Shown piece after piece: positions 31,574-44,075 of a DNA stretch of 64,000 nucleotides (position 1 is the first letter of the stretch; each line of letters starts with the position of its first letter). The translations under genes and the position numbers were made by a program. Below the pieces are notes generated by a model. It did not search any database. It was not told the DNA's origin and saw only the letters and a program-made list of their open reading frames with translations. Location of the stretch: the NCBI GenBank assembly GCA_907163375.1, contig CAJQUW010001420.1, positions 1,279,930 through 1,343,929 of the forward strand, written 5' to 3'. Source of the DNA: Prostheceraeus crozeri (lineage: Eukaryota > Platyhelminthes > Polycladida > Euryleptidae).

Positions 31574-32975
31574 TCTTAATAATAATAATAAAGCGTATAT
31601 ATTTCAGATATAAATGAAAATCGTACAAAGAAAGACAAAGTTACACAAAGTCAGATAGGTGTACTAGTATGTATTACTCATCGTCTAGTGAAATTACGAT
31701 TATACAATTTGCAAACGTATGGAATGAATGAACGACTTCTCTTCATAGTGCGCCTTCTTGGCAGCAAAAATCGACCAGAGTCTGATAATGTTGGCAAAAG
31801 ATAATGAATGACATGACCAGGTTTCATTACTTGTTTCATGAACTTCAAACTCAAATTATCTCGACGCATGGAAAGAGTTGGCAAATTATGATCACAGTCA
31901 CATATGTCTCCACATATCAATCTGTGAAATCGATTTTGTACCCTGTCAAAACGATTTGAATCTCTCTTCGATAAGCCAACAAAGACAGGAGCACAATATT
32001 CGAGCAAGGAGCGTACAAGCGAGAAGTATGCCAAACGTAATGCTGATGAACTTAGGGAGCGGCGTAGCTTTCTCAGGATATAGAATCTTCGAGATGCTTT
32101 GAGCAAGACATGATTGCAATGGGAGGACCATGTACTAGAGGAATCGAACCATACACCAAGAATTGACATTTCAGTTACTGAAGCTACATCAGGTGGGGAG
32201 TAATTGCCACATTCATTTGATTTCTTGATTATCAGAGACTTGCACTTCCGCTGATTGAGAGTGAGATCCATTTCCTTTGACCACCGTAAAAGCCCTGCAT
32301 GCTCGCTAGAGACGTGTAGATTTTCTGAGTCTTTGAATAGCGGGAAGCAAAGATTTATGTCATCGGCATAAATCACTAGGTGGCATTTCGAATCGTTGAT
32401 ATCTAAAGAAGACGTTGCTAATGCATAGAGATATGGGCCTAATATTGATCCTTGAGGAATCCCGGAAGTCACAGATGCTTGCCTACTACAGGAGGAGCCA
32501 ATTCTGACAAATTGTGAGCGGTCTTTTAGGTAGTCATGAATCCATCTGATAAACGCATTTGGAAAATTGCAGTGCTTCATCCTGTTCAATATGTGCTCAA
32601 ATTTTAAACTATCGAAGTCACAATCGAAATATCGAAGAAACAATCATGACACCAACTGTTCTTTGATCATCAAGATAGCGCGTCAAGTGATCATGCAGTG
32701 AAACCAGTGCACATGTGGTTGACGATGATGGTCGAAACCCAAACTGATGCTTATGATAGTACTCCAGAATTCTCTCCTTCATTGAGTTAAGGACAATGGT
32801 TTCAAGTAGCTTCGATGGCAAAGGGAGGACACTTATAGGTCGGAGATCGTCTAACGTCGGCTTCGAGGTTTTAGGAACCGGTGTGATTGCGGCGGTTTTC
32901 CATAAGATTGGGACTTCACAGTTTTTCAAGGATAAACGAAAAAGTTCACATAGAGGCTTGGAGATCTTACGGTAC
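31574..32975 (-). mobile_element. 5'-truncated LINE with reverse transcriptase, CR1/L2-like
   Basis: Minus-strand non-LTR element, 3' tail (AAT)n at about 31577-31590. The frame at 32618-32929 reads ILWKTAAITPVPKTSKPTLD, DLRPISVLPLPSKLLE and HQFGFRPSSSTTCAL. The frame at 31678-32643 continues the RT with SGIPQGSILGPYLYALA, VIYADDINLCF and LGVWFDSSSTWSSHC, through a C-terminal thumb with RVQNRFHRLICGD. The two frames overlap by 26 nt in different registers, so one frameshift breaks the protein. No endonuclease part is present. Different subfamily from the 3-9 kb copies. Confidence 0.85.
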
Positions 32976-33596
32976 TAGCCATTATATTGTACTACACATG
33001 TACAAAACATACATATGGTTCCTATTCACTAATCAATCAGACACTTGATATTTTTATAAATATGTTCTACAAGGATAATATCACACTGCGAAATCATTAA
33101 TACAGCTTTTAAAGATTTTCTTGTCAAAATTTAAAGAAGTTTGAAATTTTATGAGATGATGCTCCCATTCTGTCCAATACTTAATACTAAAATCAATAGT
33201 TAGCAAATGACATGTTTTTCTGATTATTCAAAACTCTTTTTTCAGACGGCATGCCCACATCAAGTGCATGAAGCTATTCCGGCTTGTGGGCATTGCCCAC
33301 ATATTCTTAATTAGTTTATGTTCCATGATTAATCGCTGTCGGAATATACAAAATCGGCCTTAAGCGGCGCCGGAGTATAGAACATAAAATAGTTTCGGTG
33401 AATCCACTCAATAGGCTGCTACGTATGATGGACTGCGTTCTTTATTGTCTGAACTTTGTGCAGTGATGTCGATTGATTTCTCCAATCCTACGCTGTGATT
33501 CACGATAAGTTATGAGTTCTACTACCGAATTCGCTAGATGGCAATTTCATAGTTCCATTGGTAGATATTGACAGATGCGATCGTTATGCAGCGATA
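32976..33596. other. No gene recognised
   Basis: Contains short palindromic words such as GTGGGCATTGCCCAC near 33284. Nothing else assigned. Confidence 0.4.
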
Positions 33597-34224
33597 AGAT
33601 GAGTTCTAGACCAAAACGCAATCGCTACATGGATTGTAAAGTGCAGTTTCGACGAAGCAGACACAAGTGAAGAAGGGAAGAAACTGTCTGATGATGCCTC
33701 CAGTGGTGACAGTGATGCTGGCAAAGCACCAGGTTCAAGTGAATGATGAGAGGAAAACTCCAATTGAGGTTGGCAGCTACTAGTGGTTGCGGTAGAGAAA
33801 GATGGTCGGTTAGAGGATAGTGGACTACAGAAATGGCAAACTAAGACCGCGTTCCTGATAGACCTCAGTCATACAAGTCTCCAGATAGTTGTTCCAGAAT
33901 CTCCAGTAGACTTTGCACTTCTACTGTTAGATGAAGAAGTATTTAGATCAGTGGCTTTATGGTCGAATTCTCGAATCCTGGAAGAGATTCCAGCGACTGC
34001 TACGCGACCAAGACCCTGCACAATTCAAAGTATGCTACAATATCATGGGGCTGCTGCGAAGCAATCACGATGCAGCTGTGCCGACTGCCAGTAGAAGCCA
34101 TTCTCTTCATAGAACACCACATGGTCTTGCTTCAATGGGCGGTACAAATATACTAACTAATAGCTTTGAGCGACCATGTGATTGCCACATTTGCCACATT
34201 CCGTTGGTAAATTTATTTATTTGA
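33597..34224 (+). pseudogene. Possible piggyBac-like transposase remnant
   Basis: An acidic stretch with SDDASSGDSDAGK-like codons (about 33690-33735) lies upstream of a frame reading LQIVVPESPVDFALLLLDEE. That order recalls the acidic N-terminus and the Pxxx-SPxDxFxLFFxxE entry of piggyBac-type DDE domains. Frames shift after about 33990. No TTAA-flanked termini were found. The resemblance is weak and another origin is possible. Confidence 0.28.
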
Positions 34225-34737
34225 GCCACACCATGCATTTTCTAAAAACTAGCCTGAGTAAGTTTGAGTAATATTTTCAGATAGCCGTCCGGAAAGGGCT
34301 AGCTCCTTCTTTACTACCGATTTAACCAATTTGTGCCCTGCAGATAGCACGTTGGTTGGCGCTCTTCATGGAGTTTTCCATTCATTGAAACAGCAAAGAA
34401 CTAAAAAGGGCTGAAATGATATTCGCTTTATGGGATGGTAATCCCATGGGAATCCTATTATTTCCTCAGTGAGAATAGGACGCAATATTTTGTCTTACCA
34501 ACAAACAAGCCTGCAAAAGTTCAGTTCCTGGGCCTCTAGCTCACAACTCAGTTGTTGTCATATATCAAAAATATGCAAAACCCATAGAGCCGGAATCATT
34601 GCCTATGTCACCCGTGGTATGAACATGAGGCTATTAACATTTTGATAATTTTATACAAAATGCCCATACATTTTTTCAAATGAATTTGAGAAGTTTCTTC
34701 TGTTATGAGAGTTGCGTTCTTCCTGCTCTGTAAGTTG
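34225..34737. other. No gene recognised
   Basis: Short frames only. Confidence 0.4.
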
Positions 34738-34745
34738 CTGTAAGC

Positions 34746-35795
34746 CAGGGGTGCGCAACCTGCGGCCGTACGGCCGCATCCGGCCGTAAGTGAGGCAAAG
34801 TGCGGACGTGACAGTAAGAAGTAAATGAAAAAGAATATTGCAAATATTTCTGGAGTTCAAGGCAATCGAAAAACAATCGTCACTATAGTAGCGTACTATT
34901 CACCTTATAACTGTCGAATACCTTTATGCCCATGCTGCTTGAAAATGCGGGCCCGCAGGCGCGATGAAGGTGTTCAATAACTCATGAATAGAATATTTCA
35001 TGGAAGTGACATTCATGTGCATTCATGGCTAGAGTCATCATGCCATAAAAGAAAAGGGACAATTGTAGTTTGCTCGCATTGTTCACGCGCGTAGGCTTCA
35101 AGTCATGGCCTGAATAAGGATGCCCGCTAGATCAGTTTCTGCAGCGGATTGAATAGAAAGATATTGTATTTATACCTATTTAGATTGTGTATTTTCATAA
35201 ATAAAATATGTTAAAATTTCAGTTGTGTTTTTCTTTCACAATTATCATTAAATTTAAAGCTCACGTTATGGCTTGCGAAAGAACTGCATGATTAGTAATA
35301 ATAAGATACCGGTACTTTATAACTTCAATAATAACGCAAGGTATGAAGGCTTATGTACGAGGTTCTAGAGATGCGTATGCCTATATACGAGTGAATGCCC
35401 AGAATATACCGGCTCTATGATGAATGAATGAATGAATTTTGTATGGCTCGTGATTTCTATGAATTATTGCAGTAGCTTAGTAAAGGGTTTTCTCCTTCGG
35501 TTGCCCTTACAAAAACATGCTTCCAACTTATCAAGTGCTAATAACACCTCAAGCTAAAAATCTTTTCGGGTCAAATATGATCGTCGGTCGTGTATGGGTT
35601 AATTCGCTCATTCTTTACGAAGTAGGCCTTTATGCGACTTTCACTGTGTCATTCATCAGGGAAAGCTAATTTGAGTGGTGAAATATATAAAGGATTGGCT
35701 GTTGACCTTGTTGCTTGCACACATATTAAGTGAGGCCGTGATTCTTTCGGCCTTCGAAATGGCGGCCGAGAAATGTAAAAGGTTGCGCACCCCTG
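34746..35795. mobile_element. Non-autonomous hAT element, 1,050 bp
   Basis: Terminal inverted repeats are CAGGGGTGCGCAACCTGCGG on the left and, reversed, CAGGGGTGCGCAACCTTTTA on the right. The first 15 bases are perfect. Flanking 8-bp duplications are CTGTAAGC (34738-34745) and CTGTAGGC (35796-35803), one mismatch. CAGGGGTGCGCAACC ends are classic for Charlie-like hAT elements. Subterminal GCGGCCGTACGGCCGC is a local palindrome. No transposase is recognised inside. Confidence 0.85.
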
Positions 35796-35803
35796 CTGTA
35801 GGC

Positions 35804-38210
35804 TGTGGGACTTATTAAGTGCTGATAACTTCTTCGGGTTCTTCTCATATCCATATTATTCCCGCATCTCCTACTATATGACTTGAGATGATACATGCAT
35901 TATCCAGCAGACATCATTTAGATATATACATTTATATTCCATATACTTCTTGAATGGAGTTTGACGTTTCAGTGCTTTCCCGATAAGTTTTGCAATGTTC
36001 TCGAAGTCAGCTGATCAGCTTCATTTTCACGAATTCATTTGATTAGATTTGGAAAGCGTTCTGAATCAAACATTTAACTCCGGAAAGTCCCGATTTCCTT
36101 GTAAATGATATAATATTTCGAGGAAGTAAATAGACAATTATAATCAGAGGGTCAAAATTTGGTGAGAAGGATTGTCTTTGGTCAGAACTCTTGACATTTC
36201 ATCGCAATCAGATGAAAGAAAACATCCTGTCCGCTGAGATAATAACCTAGCTGTAAATATATGGAGATAGTAAATTAAATCTATTCATAGTTGTCAATTC
36301 TGATTCGATTGCAGAATCCGCAAAATTAGTGGATGCAGGCTAAATCATTCAAACACCTTACTGTGAGCAAGCAAATGAGCATTTTCATATCCGGGAGAAC
36401 AGGCGAACAATAGCCTATAGCGAGTTTTTTTTTATTCATGTCACTCTCATTCTTTTGTAGGTACTGGGTGCTTAGAAAGTACGCAGAGTGCATACTTTAA
36501 AGGTCATAGGTTTAGACCGATGTTTGAACATAGGCATCCTGGAGACAGATCAAACAGTGTCTAAGGCTATTGAAAGCATAGAGCATAATTGAAAGCAGGT
36601 TGGAAGGAATTTTATGAAAAGTGCATGAGATTATTAATAATTCATCGACTTTAATAACTTTCACTAAAACAGGCATTTCTTTTAATTGTGCTTATTACTG
36701 CCATCTATTAATAGTAGCAGCAGCATCAATAATTGCCGATAGAAGAACAAAATTACATGCATGCAGCAATGATATTTTGAGTTGACTAACTATCATACAG
36801 CGTAGGCCGACGCCTATGTGATAGCAAATTCTATTTCATCAAATGAAATCGTTTTTCTGTCCAGTGCCACATGTCAGATTTGCATTTTTAGCTGCTTTGG
36901 AACAATTATCAAGGAATGGACTATCACGATAGCAACACAGAAGAAAGAATAGTATCTTACAAATTCTTCGAGTCTCTGCTGATTGCTTTCGAGAGGCTGT
37001 AGGCCTACCTTTGACTCAACTTCGATTGTAAACCCGCGCACCCACTGGGGGGCGTTTTTCGTTCCTCCCTGGAGGATTTTTTAATATCTTTCAAGCCAAG
37101 CAAGCCATGGCCGCCAGATTTCTAGCAGCTAACTCTCTATGTATTATGCAACTTTTGACAGAAGGATATATAAGTTTGGCGTAATACATTACTTTCGGTG
37201 TGACAGCTGTTTTAGAATTTGAATGGTTGGAATATTTTGGCTGATTTCGCTATATATTCACTTCTTACATAAAGGAGTCTTCCTATTAATATGGAGATAT
37301 TTACAAATGAAAAATCTTTGAATTTGAATATCTGCTTATTATGTATGCATGTTTGAAATTTGAAATTCAATTTTTAAATATGATTTTTTAGATCTGTATC
37401 TGATCAGCAATTATTGAAATTTTTCAGAATCATGTTGTTTATAGCCTCAGTGTCTCGATAAAAGTCACCGAATTGGGTTGTGTCTTCACCTGAGGAAACT
37501 AAATGCCAAAATGTGCGATTTTAGTGATATTTGAGCTGAACTAAAAGTTTAAATTTTTTGACCTTTGACATCATCTATTACAGTGATGCAATCTTAGAGC
37601 GATTAATAATCATTGTTTTATTAACCACCTTAACCAGATCTTTCGATTAGTGTATGGTTTAGTAGCTTTTGTAGTTGTCATTTTCCATTTCAAATCGGAA
37701 ATTTGTCAAAAATTGGCGGTTTCTTCACCTTTGACCTTCACTTCAGTCCAGGGATGACCTTAAAAATAATAATAGTGATTTGTTTCTGAATCATCATTCA
37801 ATGCCTATTCGATTGATGTGTGGTTTGGCAAAGTTAGTGCAATAGTTTGGGAGATCAGCAGGGGTACAGGGGGACGAGTTCGGAAAAACACCACAATGGG
37901 ACGAGGATTGATAAGATTCTCTAACGATGGTCATTTCACTAGTTTCCTGAAGCTGACGAATAAGATTTCATAATCAAAGACAATGACCACAAATAGCTTC
38001 AAGATAAAAAGTTACATGGATCCATATCATTATTCTCAATTTAGTGAATCATAAAATTATGCTTGGGGAAATTGAATTAATCCACATGTACGAATATGCG
38101 AATAGCTGAATTCTATCCACAACGAGTATTATAATTCTACCGATCTATAACTCGATTCTGCTCAATGACTTCTATAGACCCTAGAATGCATTCAGCTAGC
38201 TAATAAGTTA
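35804..38210. other. 2.4-kb stretch without recognised genes
   Basis: AT-rich. Bases 37980-38080 resemble 38755-38840 and 50590-50670 (words around TTTAGTGAATCAT), so a partial piece of the H1 repeat lies just upstream of copy 2. No other feature recognised. Confidence 0.4.
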
Positions 38211-38218
38211 GCCAAGTG

Positions 38219-39217
38219 CATAGAGTAAGTATATTTAGGTAGAGTGGAAACTCAGCCTTTATTAAATCCCCAATAGTTGAGTTCATGTCCGGTGTAAGTG
38301 TAAGTGTTAGTGTTTACTCCGTTTACCCGAACCCAGAGTTAACTCCGGAGTAAACTCTAACACTTACACTTACACCGAATGTGAACTCACATAATGTGTA
38401 TACACTTTCGAATTTATTAAATGAACTCAAGGGAGATACAGTCAGAATTGCTTCCAAATGTGAGATATGCACATTTATGCAGTTTTGAAGAAATTACAAC
38501 GGAATGAAGCAGAAGGAAAAAAGCAGAAGGAAATTATATTATTTTACAGATCGTCCGTGTCATGACAGCCTTGGAGATTTAATGTTTGTTAAATTGGCAA
38601 TTCGATGACCCTATTGCTTTCATGCTCAGCCTCAAGAGAATCTTCTCAAGCGTGTTAATTTATAAGCAACCTGCCACTGGTAGAGCAAAATAACATAATA
38701 TAAGACAATGATTTCATTCAACTTTGAAAGATGTAAATCAAAGCAAGTATATGTAAATGGATCCACATCACTATTCAGATTCAAGAAATGAAATATGAAT
38801 TTAGTGAATCATGAAATCAAGCCGTTGAAAAAGAACTTGAATTAAAAACTTGAAATTTCAGCCAAGAAAGCACGAATAATATCGCGACTTTTTCATGAAG
38901 ACTTTCATTATAATACAGTTCATGAAATTTCCTTGATAATCAACTTGATTTCCGCCTAGTTGGGATGCTTATTAGCAAATATTCATTCCTTTTGCTATCC
39001 AACTTGTATCATACTACTTATTTAGGAGAGTCATCTCGGTAATATATAAATTAGCAAAATTTGACTTTTTTCAATAGTGCTCAAATAATTTTTTGGACCA
39101 CGAATACGTAATCTCCGCAAAAATCTTCAATTTTCATGTACATAATTTTCTCCCCAAAAATTTTCACTGTATACAGATACTTTTTTTGAGTCGACACTCT
39201 ACCCTCCCTACTCTATG
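38219..39217 (+). mobile_element. hAT-type non-autonomous element, family H1, copy 2
   Basis: Target duplications GCCAAGTG at 38211-38218 and 39218-39225 are identical. The element starts CATAGAGTAAG and, reversed from the right, CATAGAGTAGG. Homologous copies are at 1-397 (reversed) and 50204-50880. It is non-coding. A 112-bp palindrome is inserted at 38278-38389 relative to the other copies. The 8-bp duplication and CA ends support hAT. Confidence 0.8.
38278..38389. repeat. Near-perfect palindrome (fold-back MITE) nested in H1 copy 2
   Basis: The left arm contains GGTGTAAGTGTAAGTGTTAG and GTTTACTCCG. The right arm contains the reverse, CGGAGTAAACTCTAACACTT then ACACTTACACC. Arms are about 44 bp (38278-38321 and 38346-38389) with a 24-bp centre. 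It is absent from the corresponding place in the other H1 copies, so it is an insertion. Confidence 0.8.
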
Positions 39218-39225
39218 GCCAAGTG

Positions 39226-39741
39226 TATTCCTAAAAAATGTGCTTCGTCTGTTGGAAAAGCATGCTATTGAGTATTAGCTTTATTGCTTCGTTGCTACAT
39301 ATTTAGGGTGTTCGCGATCTCCTTGCGGATTTCTGGTAGTGATATTACGGTGAATACCACTGCGTATTGAACAAAGTTGTTGGATAGATGAACTATATGC
39401 AAGTAGGCCTGCACTCGACGACAAGGTGCAGTATCAAATGATAAGTTAACGTTTATTTCATTAGTTATAAAATATCTACGCAATATATCCATTTTTACAG
39501 CTTTTCATAAGCCGCGAAATTCTGCTGTGAGTTTAATTGTGAAGCAAAGCATGAGTGATTCAAAATTTAAAGGTCTGAACCTAGAAATTCTTGGAATTTC
39601 AAAAGAAACGAAATGAAGCAATCAGCAATTTTGAAATACTAATGACTGCATTAAGTTTTATAAGATATAACAATATTTAGGATAGGTTAACTCCCTTGAA
39701 ATCGAGCATTTTTTAAAAAATACTAAATCAATAGGAGCAAA
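39226..39741. other. No gene recognised
   Basis: Between the H1 element and MITE copy 2; only short frames. Confidence 0.4.
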
Positions 39742-40174
39742 CACTAGGTGACATGCCACGCGTAATTCACGCGTAATTACGGAACACTCCAAACATCCGT
39801 GGTTATAAAGACATTCTATTCTTCTACGCGCGTACATATGAGCTGCACTAAGAGTCAGAATAAATCACTTGATCTGATGCTGTTAAAACATGGGGAATGT
39901 TTATGAATACGCGCGGGCGAGCGTTTATAGTTTGCGCGTCGTCTTCGGTTGTCTTCGTCGCCGCTTGAACCACTAAGATGAACCGCTAAGTATATGTTCT
40001 GTCTTCCCTGAGCATGAAATTGAGATCTTATCACATTGTTTAGCCTCTGATACATGCAGACACATGAGACGCAAAGTCTATATAATAGGACTGCCGACCG
40101 ATGTTGCAGCAATGTCACGCATAGCCACAGATGTTCAGGGTCATATGTAATTACGCGTGGCATGTCACCTAGTG
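39742..40174 (-). mobile_element. MITE family M1, copy 2 (reversed)
   Basis: Both complete termini are present: CACTAGGTGACATGCCACGC and CGTGGCATGTCACCTAGTG. The internal sequence is the reverse of copies 1 and 3. It carries repeated ACGCGTAATTCACGCGTAAT near one end. Confidence 0.85.
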
Positions 40175-40544
40175 AATTGTCTAAAAAATATGAAAGCGGT
40201 TACATTTCATCAAAACACATTTCAGACATTGAAAAAGTAAGCTATTCATCATTGCTCTCAAAAGAGTTAGCTTCCTCATTCTGAGATGTGGTTGACATAG
40301 AATCATCTTAAAATGAATGCACATTTACATTAAAGTCAATTCCGAGAGTATGAAGAAGACGAAAACATCTTGCTTTTTTTCACTTCTTACACTATTGGTC
40401 ATTCCTTTGATGTGCGGTCGAACATTGACTTTAACCCGAGTAAGTGATGTCTAGACATCCCAGCAACAACATTTGTATGACTTTACGTGAGTCTCCTTTG
40501 TATAAGCTAGCTAGCCCTGAAGTAATACTAAGTGATAAGCTGTG

Positions 40545-41446
40545 TTGTACGCGTCAATGAAAAAAATTGACTGTGTCAGCGTCAATTGCCAAATTATTGA
40601 CGCCGTCAACCATATCCTGAAATTGACGGCGTCAATTCATTGCGTCAATTTTACATCACACTTCAAACTATTGAAACTCAAATAGTAAATAGACTTTGTC
40701 GCTGCGAATACGTTTCCAGTAGGCCTGCAGATCTCTCCTTTCGGCACTCCTCACGGACAGCAAAACAATGTCGACAGATCCAAAAGCGAATTCGGAATAA
40801 AAGTGAAGTTGAATTTATCATCAACATGTAGAAAAAATGTCGAGAACGTTTACCGATAAGCCTGTAGACGAAATATCATTACAGACACAACCGAGGCGAA
40901 TTGTCATATTGAATGATTTTGATTTTATCATTACCACCAGCAGTTCAGCTACCTGAAAGTGATGATTCATAGACCTCTCGAAGAAATATCACAAGGTAGA
41001 CATACCTAAACCTCTACTTTGAAGCCAGTTCGGCGATTCGACCTTTTTCCGTTATTTTGTTTGTGTTGGAATCTTTATTGTTCTTTATTAAGCGAATCGA
41101 GTAACGACTAAGGCAGACAATAAAGATTAGACAATAACGTTTATTATTGTATAGTCATCCCTGCTTTGATGAACTGATAGTGTCATCTCCCCTACGTCAT
41201 AAGCACGCCCACACGTAGTCATTGCCGACCACCGATCAAATAAAATGTCATCAATCCATTGTGTAGACGCCGAATCAAACACTGTGTCCGCTTCTCGCAT
41301 CAACATGCAGAATACAGAAAACTTTCAAACTACGTCTGCAGAAAACACGAGCGTCCAAATTTTAGCAATGACAAATTTACTCACTGTATTCTAAAATTGA
41401 CGCTGACGCTGTTTTTCAGAGACAATTTGACGGCGTCAACGTAGCT
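40545..41446 (-). repeat. Repeat with TTGACGCCGTCAA termini, longer copy
   Basis: The left end (40555-40650) carries several GACG/CGTC words, including TTGACGCCGTCAA and its near-repeats. The right end (41385-41440) carries TTGACGCTGACGCTG and TTTGACGGCGTCAA. Bases 40840-41440 match 1918-2360 in reverse. Probably a non-autonomous DNA element. The element at 41447-43823 inserted at its right edge. Confidence 0.55.
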
Positions 41447-42248
41447 CAGAGTTGGAAGTGGGTCGTGGGTCAGACTTCGTTTACCCACTTTCAACCAGGT
41501 TGGCCCATGATAGATTTGACAATCTCAAATACAGCAAACTTCATTTATTCTTATTCTTATCATTCATGAAAAATGATTGAGTCAGTGTCACTAAAAGGGA
41601 TGATGGATGCACACAGTCAAAATATGGAACACTATTGACTTCACACGCCTCATACAGTTTCGAAAGGGGGAGGAATTCACACAAATTAAAGGCTCGAAAA
41701 CAATTGCTGCTGTCTACTTAGAGATGTTGGTTGGTGGAGAGAAGTTGTTTGAGTAAAATTTGCATGCTCGATTCTCTGTCGCTATGTCTGACGATACCCA
41801 ATGATGTGTGACCTTGATTTCAAAGATACAGCTACTGAAGAAGTCAGGTATTCAGAGGCATTATTCATCTTGAAAATTTTCTTACAATGCCAGCTGACCT
41901 TCGTTTTGTTTATTTCGTTTGATTTTGTTGGTCTTTCGTAGAAAATATCCTCTGGTAGAGATAAGAATGGTAAATATTTGGTAAAGATTGATCAGAGCCT
42001 AAATATTTTCGAAATATGTAGTTGATCAAAATATCTTGATAATATGCATGCTTCATATCTAAAGTATTTAACCGTTCAATCTACTTTCGCATCATATCAC
42101 CATTCAAATATATCAGTTCATCTGTATGTACATTGTAAGCAAATTCATGAATTATAATCTTATCCTCGTGCAATTTTCTATTCACGCGTTACGCATGCTT
42201 GCTCCATTCGCTTTTCAATGAATGTCATTCTTACATCAAATATACAAC

Positions 42249-43166
42249 TAGGGTTTACAATCCCGGGATCTCGACCCTATTTCCGAGATTAAAAATCCCG
42301 GGATTACGTCTTCGAGATCTCGAGGTATTTCGAGATATTTGAAAGATTGGTCCTGAGTTCCTTCTAAGTGACATAGTTAAGAGAGTCAATGGCTTTTTTG
42401 AAAATGCATCTAAATTTTTTATGCTCCAAGTTTGATAAATTGCCAATGTGTTGTATTTGCCGAGCCAGCTGGTTAACCCTCGTTCACACAATGACACTAG
42501 TGTCGTGACATTAGTGCCGAGGAGCAGCGCGAAATCTGGGCTAAATCAATGCCGTGACACAAACCGTTCAGACGCTTAATAAACAGTGTACACTGCTACT
42601 AGTATTGCTTCTGTAAACTGAAAATACTTTGTAAATTAATAGCTGAAAGACAAATCACAACGATTTAAAATAACGAGTAAAGGCTCGTTCAGACAGAGCT
42701 AGGTTTGCGGTTTGCGGTCTCGAGACACAGGAATGATCCTCAAGCGGATGAAACAAGTCCTGGAATCGATACTTCCAACATCGGTAGAATCCGAAAGGGC
42801 ATTCTCGGCGGCCGGTTTGTTCTTAACGAAATTACGGTCGAGAATGAGTGATAACACAATTCAGTGTCTTACCTTACTTCGCCAATATTTTTTACGAGTT
42901 GACTAGTTCTACCTACTGTAGATGTTTGTTTAGTTCACGTTGAAAGATATACATTTTACAAGCACGTATCGTCTTTTGAAATATTTCTTGAAACTTGATG
43001 ATTAAAAACATCAGTATATATAAATCTAAGATTCTGATATTCGATATGAATCTAAGATTTATACAGTATATATAAATCTCGATCGAGATCCCGGGATCCC
43101 GGAATTGCGATTAGCCAGTCTCGAAAATCCCGGGATTGAGAAAACGCCTCGAGATTGTAAACCCTA
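42249..43166 (+). mobile_element. Non-autonomous hAT element with GGGTTTACAATCCCGGGAT ends
   Basis: Starts TAGGGTTTACAATCCCGGGA; ends in the reverse TTGTAAACCCTA. Flanks are TATACAAC (42241-42248) and TACACAAC (43167-43174), an 8-bp duplication with one mismatch. CCCGGGAT and CTCGAGA words recur near both ends as subterminal repeats. Internal sequence keeps a C-terminal dimerisation-domain relic, so it is a deletion derivative of a hAT transposon. Confidence 0.85.
42712..42906 (+). pseudogene. hAT C-terminal dimerisation domain relic
   Basis: A 64-codon frame reading LESILPTSVESERAFSAAGL, then FLTKLRSRMSDNTIQCLTLL and RQYF. This is the SxxxERxFSxAGxxxTxxRxxLxxxxxxxLxxL signature of the hAT family (hATC region). 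Only this end of the transposase survives inside the 42.2-43.2 kb element, so it is inactive. Confidence 0.8.
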
Positions 43167-43849
43167 TACACAACTTTCTATTTAAATCTAACATTAGCGG
43201 AAGTAAATGAAATTTGAATCGATTGCCATCAGAAGCTACAAAATATTAGTTTGACGATTTCTCTGAGATAATTTTCACACATAATACATGCATAACATTT
43301 GCATGAATAAATGATTTAGGCCTACTGCAATCTTATTTTTTAACTTCATTTGATTGAGAAATGTAAAATTAGTGAAAAATTTAGTCTATAAAGCCCTCAA
43401 CTTTACTAATCATCTCTCCACGAGTTAAATAGGCAGCACTAAAAAGTTTTAAGAGTTAAGAGTTAAAATAAGAAACAGAATCGCTTAAATTTTTTTAAAC
43501 CCTAGACATTTGTGGTGCATTAACTTTGATTATAAGATCATTTTGATGAGGTTACATATGCATTTATCATGTGAAAAATGATCTGATACACTTGAATCTT
43601 CATAACAAATCTTAACAACAATTTTGAGAGGCCTCAACTTAGATAGACCTGGAATCTTGAATGAAAATGAAAATAAAGATGACACCAGAAAAAGAAATTG
43701 CACTCGCATCATTCACCCTTGTAGGATGTGGGTCAGGTGGGTCGTGGGTCATGTTTTCGTGAAAAGTCGGTGGGTCAGGTGGGTCATGGGTCAAGTTTCG
43801 TTTACCCACTTCCAACTCTGAGTCGTAGCTACAACACTGGTGATATGCC

Positions 43850-44075
43850 ACTCACTCTAAACCAGCACCTCCTAAATCACACACTAAAGCAAGACACTCT
43901 TCGTAACTAATAAAAAAATCCTAAAGCAAAGCGTTTTAGGAGGCTAGCGCACTAGAGTTATTGTTCTCTTTAGTATGTCAACACTCTATTTCACGCAACC
44001 TCCTAAAATTCTAGTGTGTGGCGCTTTAGGATGCTTGTTTCTTCGATTTTAGGAGGTGCTGATTTACAGTGAGTG
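43850..44075. mobile_element. 226-bp MITE with CACTCACT ends
   Basis: The left end is CACTCACTCTAAACCAGCAC and the right end, reversed, is CACTCACTGTAAATCAGCAC, followed in both by CTCCTAAA. Terminal repeats are about 28 bp. Internal TTTTAGGAGG words recur. No clear target duplication. The ends resemble other CACTG-type elements in the window. Confidence 0.7.

Larger units (their letters stand above)
41447..43823. mobile_element. hAT-like element with GTGGGTC-rich ends, interrupted by another hAT
   Basis: The ends are CAGAGTTGGAAGTGGGTCG on the left and, reversed, CTCAGAGTTGGAAGTGGGT on the right. ACGTAGCT (41439-41446) and TCGTAGCT (43824-43831) flank it, a probable 8-bp duplication with one mismatch. 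Near the right end GTGGGTCAGGTGGGTCGTGG-type words repeat in tandem. The 918-bp hAT at 42249-43166 is nested inside. No transposase of its own is recognised. Confidence 0.55.
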
